Positions 6,283 to 7,005 of a stretch of 7,005 bases of DNA are shown here, one piece after another. A program made the position numbers and the translations under genes. Origin of the DNA: Actinomycetota bacterium (GTDB lineage Bacteria; Actinomycetota; Acidimicrobiia; Spongiisociales; ZC4RG35); NCBI GenBank assembly GCA_003242515.1, contig QGUS01000084.1:1-7005 (forward strand), given 5' to 3'. Under the pieces are notes generated by a model. That model saw nothing but the letters and a program-made list of their open reading frames with translations, was not told the origin of the DNA and made no database searches. Position 1 is the stretch's first letter. Each line of letters opens with the position of its first letter.

Positions 6283-6324
6283 GATTGATGCCTGAACGAG
6301 ACCCGGTTGGGATATTGTTCGGGC

Positions 6325-6507
6325 TGCCACAGGCGGGTGGAGGGAGCAGCGTCTCCGCACCGGAGATGTCACCTGCTCCTCTGTGGCACAGGGGCAAATG
6401 GGAGGCTTCGAAGCCAGGCCTGTAATTCGGTCACCTCGGCCTGGTGGAGCCAGTGGTGAGACCGGCCTGTCCCAGGGACGTGTAAGCGAACCGAAGGGGA
6501 TAGGTAG
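6325..6507 (+). promoter_or_regulatory. Structured RNA leader, copy 2 (riboswitch-like, class unknown)
   Basis: Same layout as the leader at 4713-4846, in the 290-base gap before the second surface-protein gene. The peripheral arm is larger: TGCCACA (6325-6331)/TGTGGCA (6382-6388) encloses GGAGCAG (6343-6349)/CTGCTCC (6373-6379) and TCTCCG (6352-6357)/CGGAGA (6361-6366). The core has ACAGG (6388-6392) pairing with CCTGT (6466-6470). Its central stem GCCAGGCC (6413-6420)/GGCCTGGT (6438-6445) is compensatory to copy 1, and its 17-base loop (6421-6437) differs by one base. GAGCCAGTGGTGAGACCG is identical (6447-6464). CCTGTCCC (6466-6473) can instead pair with GGGATAGG (6497-6504), which contains the ribosome-binding site. 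ATG 6511 follows. The extra masking hairpin seen in copy 1 is absent. Confidence 0.7.
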
Positions 6508-6510
6508 ATC

Positions 6511-7005
6511 ATGAGAGGGCCCACGAGGAACAGTGCGGGCCGTCTATCGCGTCTGTTGGGATCCGTTCTGGTCCTGACCTCGTTGCTGGTGGGGATGCTC
6601 CCGCTGGTGGCCTTCGCGGACGACGAGGTGGTGAAGCCGGACAACAACGGCGAGTGTTGGGCCGGCTACGAGAAGATCTCGCCGCCTGACGACCGGATCA
6701 TCGACCCGATGACCTTCAAGGCCGACCGGTACTACGAGTCGGTCGTGCTCGTCGGCGGCCCGCCGAACGAAAACAACCAGGACCCAGACGGGCGTGACAA
6801 GGAGTTCAAGGACGTCATTCCGGGCCAGGAGATCTCGCGTGAGTTCCATGAGATCTCCCACATCTGCGTCAAGCCCAACGACCAGCCCGAGCCTCGCTAT
6901 GTCTGCGAGAACGGCGAGGTGGTCGCGGTCCAGCCTGACGACTCGCGGTACGAGGACGGCTACGCCTCTTACGACGAGGCCGAGGCCGACTGCACCCCGG
7001 CCGAG
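6511..7005 (+). CDS. Second exported Cys-repeat protein, N-terminal part, runs off the window
   Basis: An open frame of 165 codons runs from ATG 6511 to the window edge without a stop. The N terminus is Arg-rich, followed by a hydrophobic core (about 15-34) and a predicted signal-peptidase site after Ala36 (PLVAFA|DDEV), closely echoing the PLAAFA site of the upstream protein. The mature region is acidic and Asn/Pro-rich, with Cys near 49 and near 119. A repeat at 130-161 (YVCENGEVVAVQPDD…YEDGYASYDEAEADC) is of the same type as the three units in the upstream LPFTG protein. The region between signal peptide and repeat does not obviously match that protein, so the two share modules rather than full length. 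More repeats and a sorting tail may lie beyond the window. The ribosome-binding site CGAAGGGGATAGG (6492-6504) is nearly identical to that of the upstream gene. Confidence 0.93.
   Translation, partial: MRGPTRNSAGRLSRLLGSVLVLTSLLVGMLPLVAFADDEVVKPDNNGECWAGYEKISPPDDRIIDPMTFKADRYYESVVLVGGPPNENNQDPDGRDKEFKDVIPGQEISREFHEISHICVKPNDQPEPRYVCENGEVVAVQPDDSRYEDGYASYDEAEADCTPAE

Overview
The window is high-GC bacterial DNA with strong G/C preference at third codon positions. It most likely comes from a Gram-positive member of the Actinomycetota. Support for this is the tig-clpP-clpX operon, a surface protein ending in an LPFTG sorting signal, and tRNA genes without encoded CCA ends. An uncultured or poorly studied lineage such as Acidimicrobiia is possible, but the sequence alone cannot settle it.

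Layout. (1) Positions 3-511 hold the 3' end of a secreted pilus/TadG-like protein gene that appears to carry a one-base frameshift near position 60. (2) Positions 608-1294 form a tRNA block: tRNA-Lys(CTT) on the minus strand, then Pro(TGG), Gly(TCC), Arg(TCT) and His(GTG) on the plus strand, closed by a 26-base perfect palindrome. (3) Positions 1345-4634 hold the protein-quality-control operon: trigger factor, ClpP and ClpX. tig and clpP overlap by four bases, and a 15-base gap separates clpP from clpX. (4) From 4635 to the window end there are two consecutive cassettes of the same design: a structured RNA leader, then a gene for an exported acidic protein. The first protein (4850-6220) is complete, with signal peptide, three Cys-pair repeats and an LPFTG wall-sorting tail. 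The second (6511 to the window edge) is cut off but carries the same repeat type.

The most interesting element is the duplicated leader. The two copies, about 1.66 kb apart, are roughly 85% identical by hand alignment over an 86-column core. The differences inside the central stem are compensatory (two U-A pairs become C-G, one G-C becomes G-U), while a 17-base loop and a downstream strand able to pair with it are almost unchanged. The 3' strand of the putative closing stem (CCTGTC) can instead pair with the GGGATAGG ribosome-binding region. This looks like a translational riboswitch-type cis-regulatory RNA controlling a family of surface proteins. I could not assign it to a known riboswitch class from memory; a covariance-model search would decide.

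The tRNA and tig-clpP-clpX parts are ordinary housekeeping. The one oddity there is a single clpP where many Actinomycetota have clpP1-clpP2. No intergenic stretch exceeds 300 bases.
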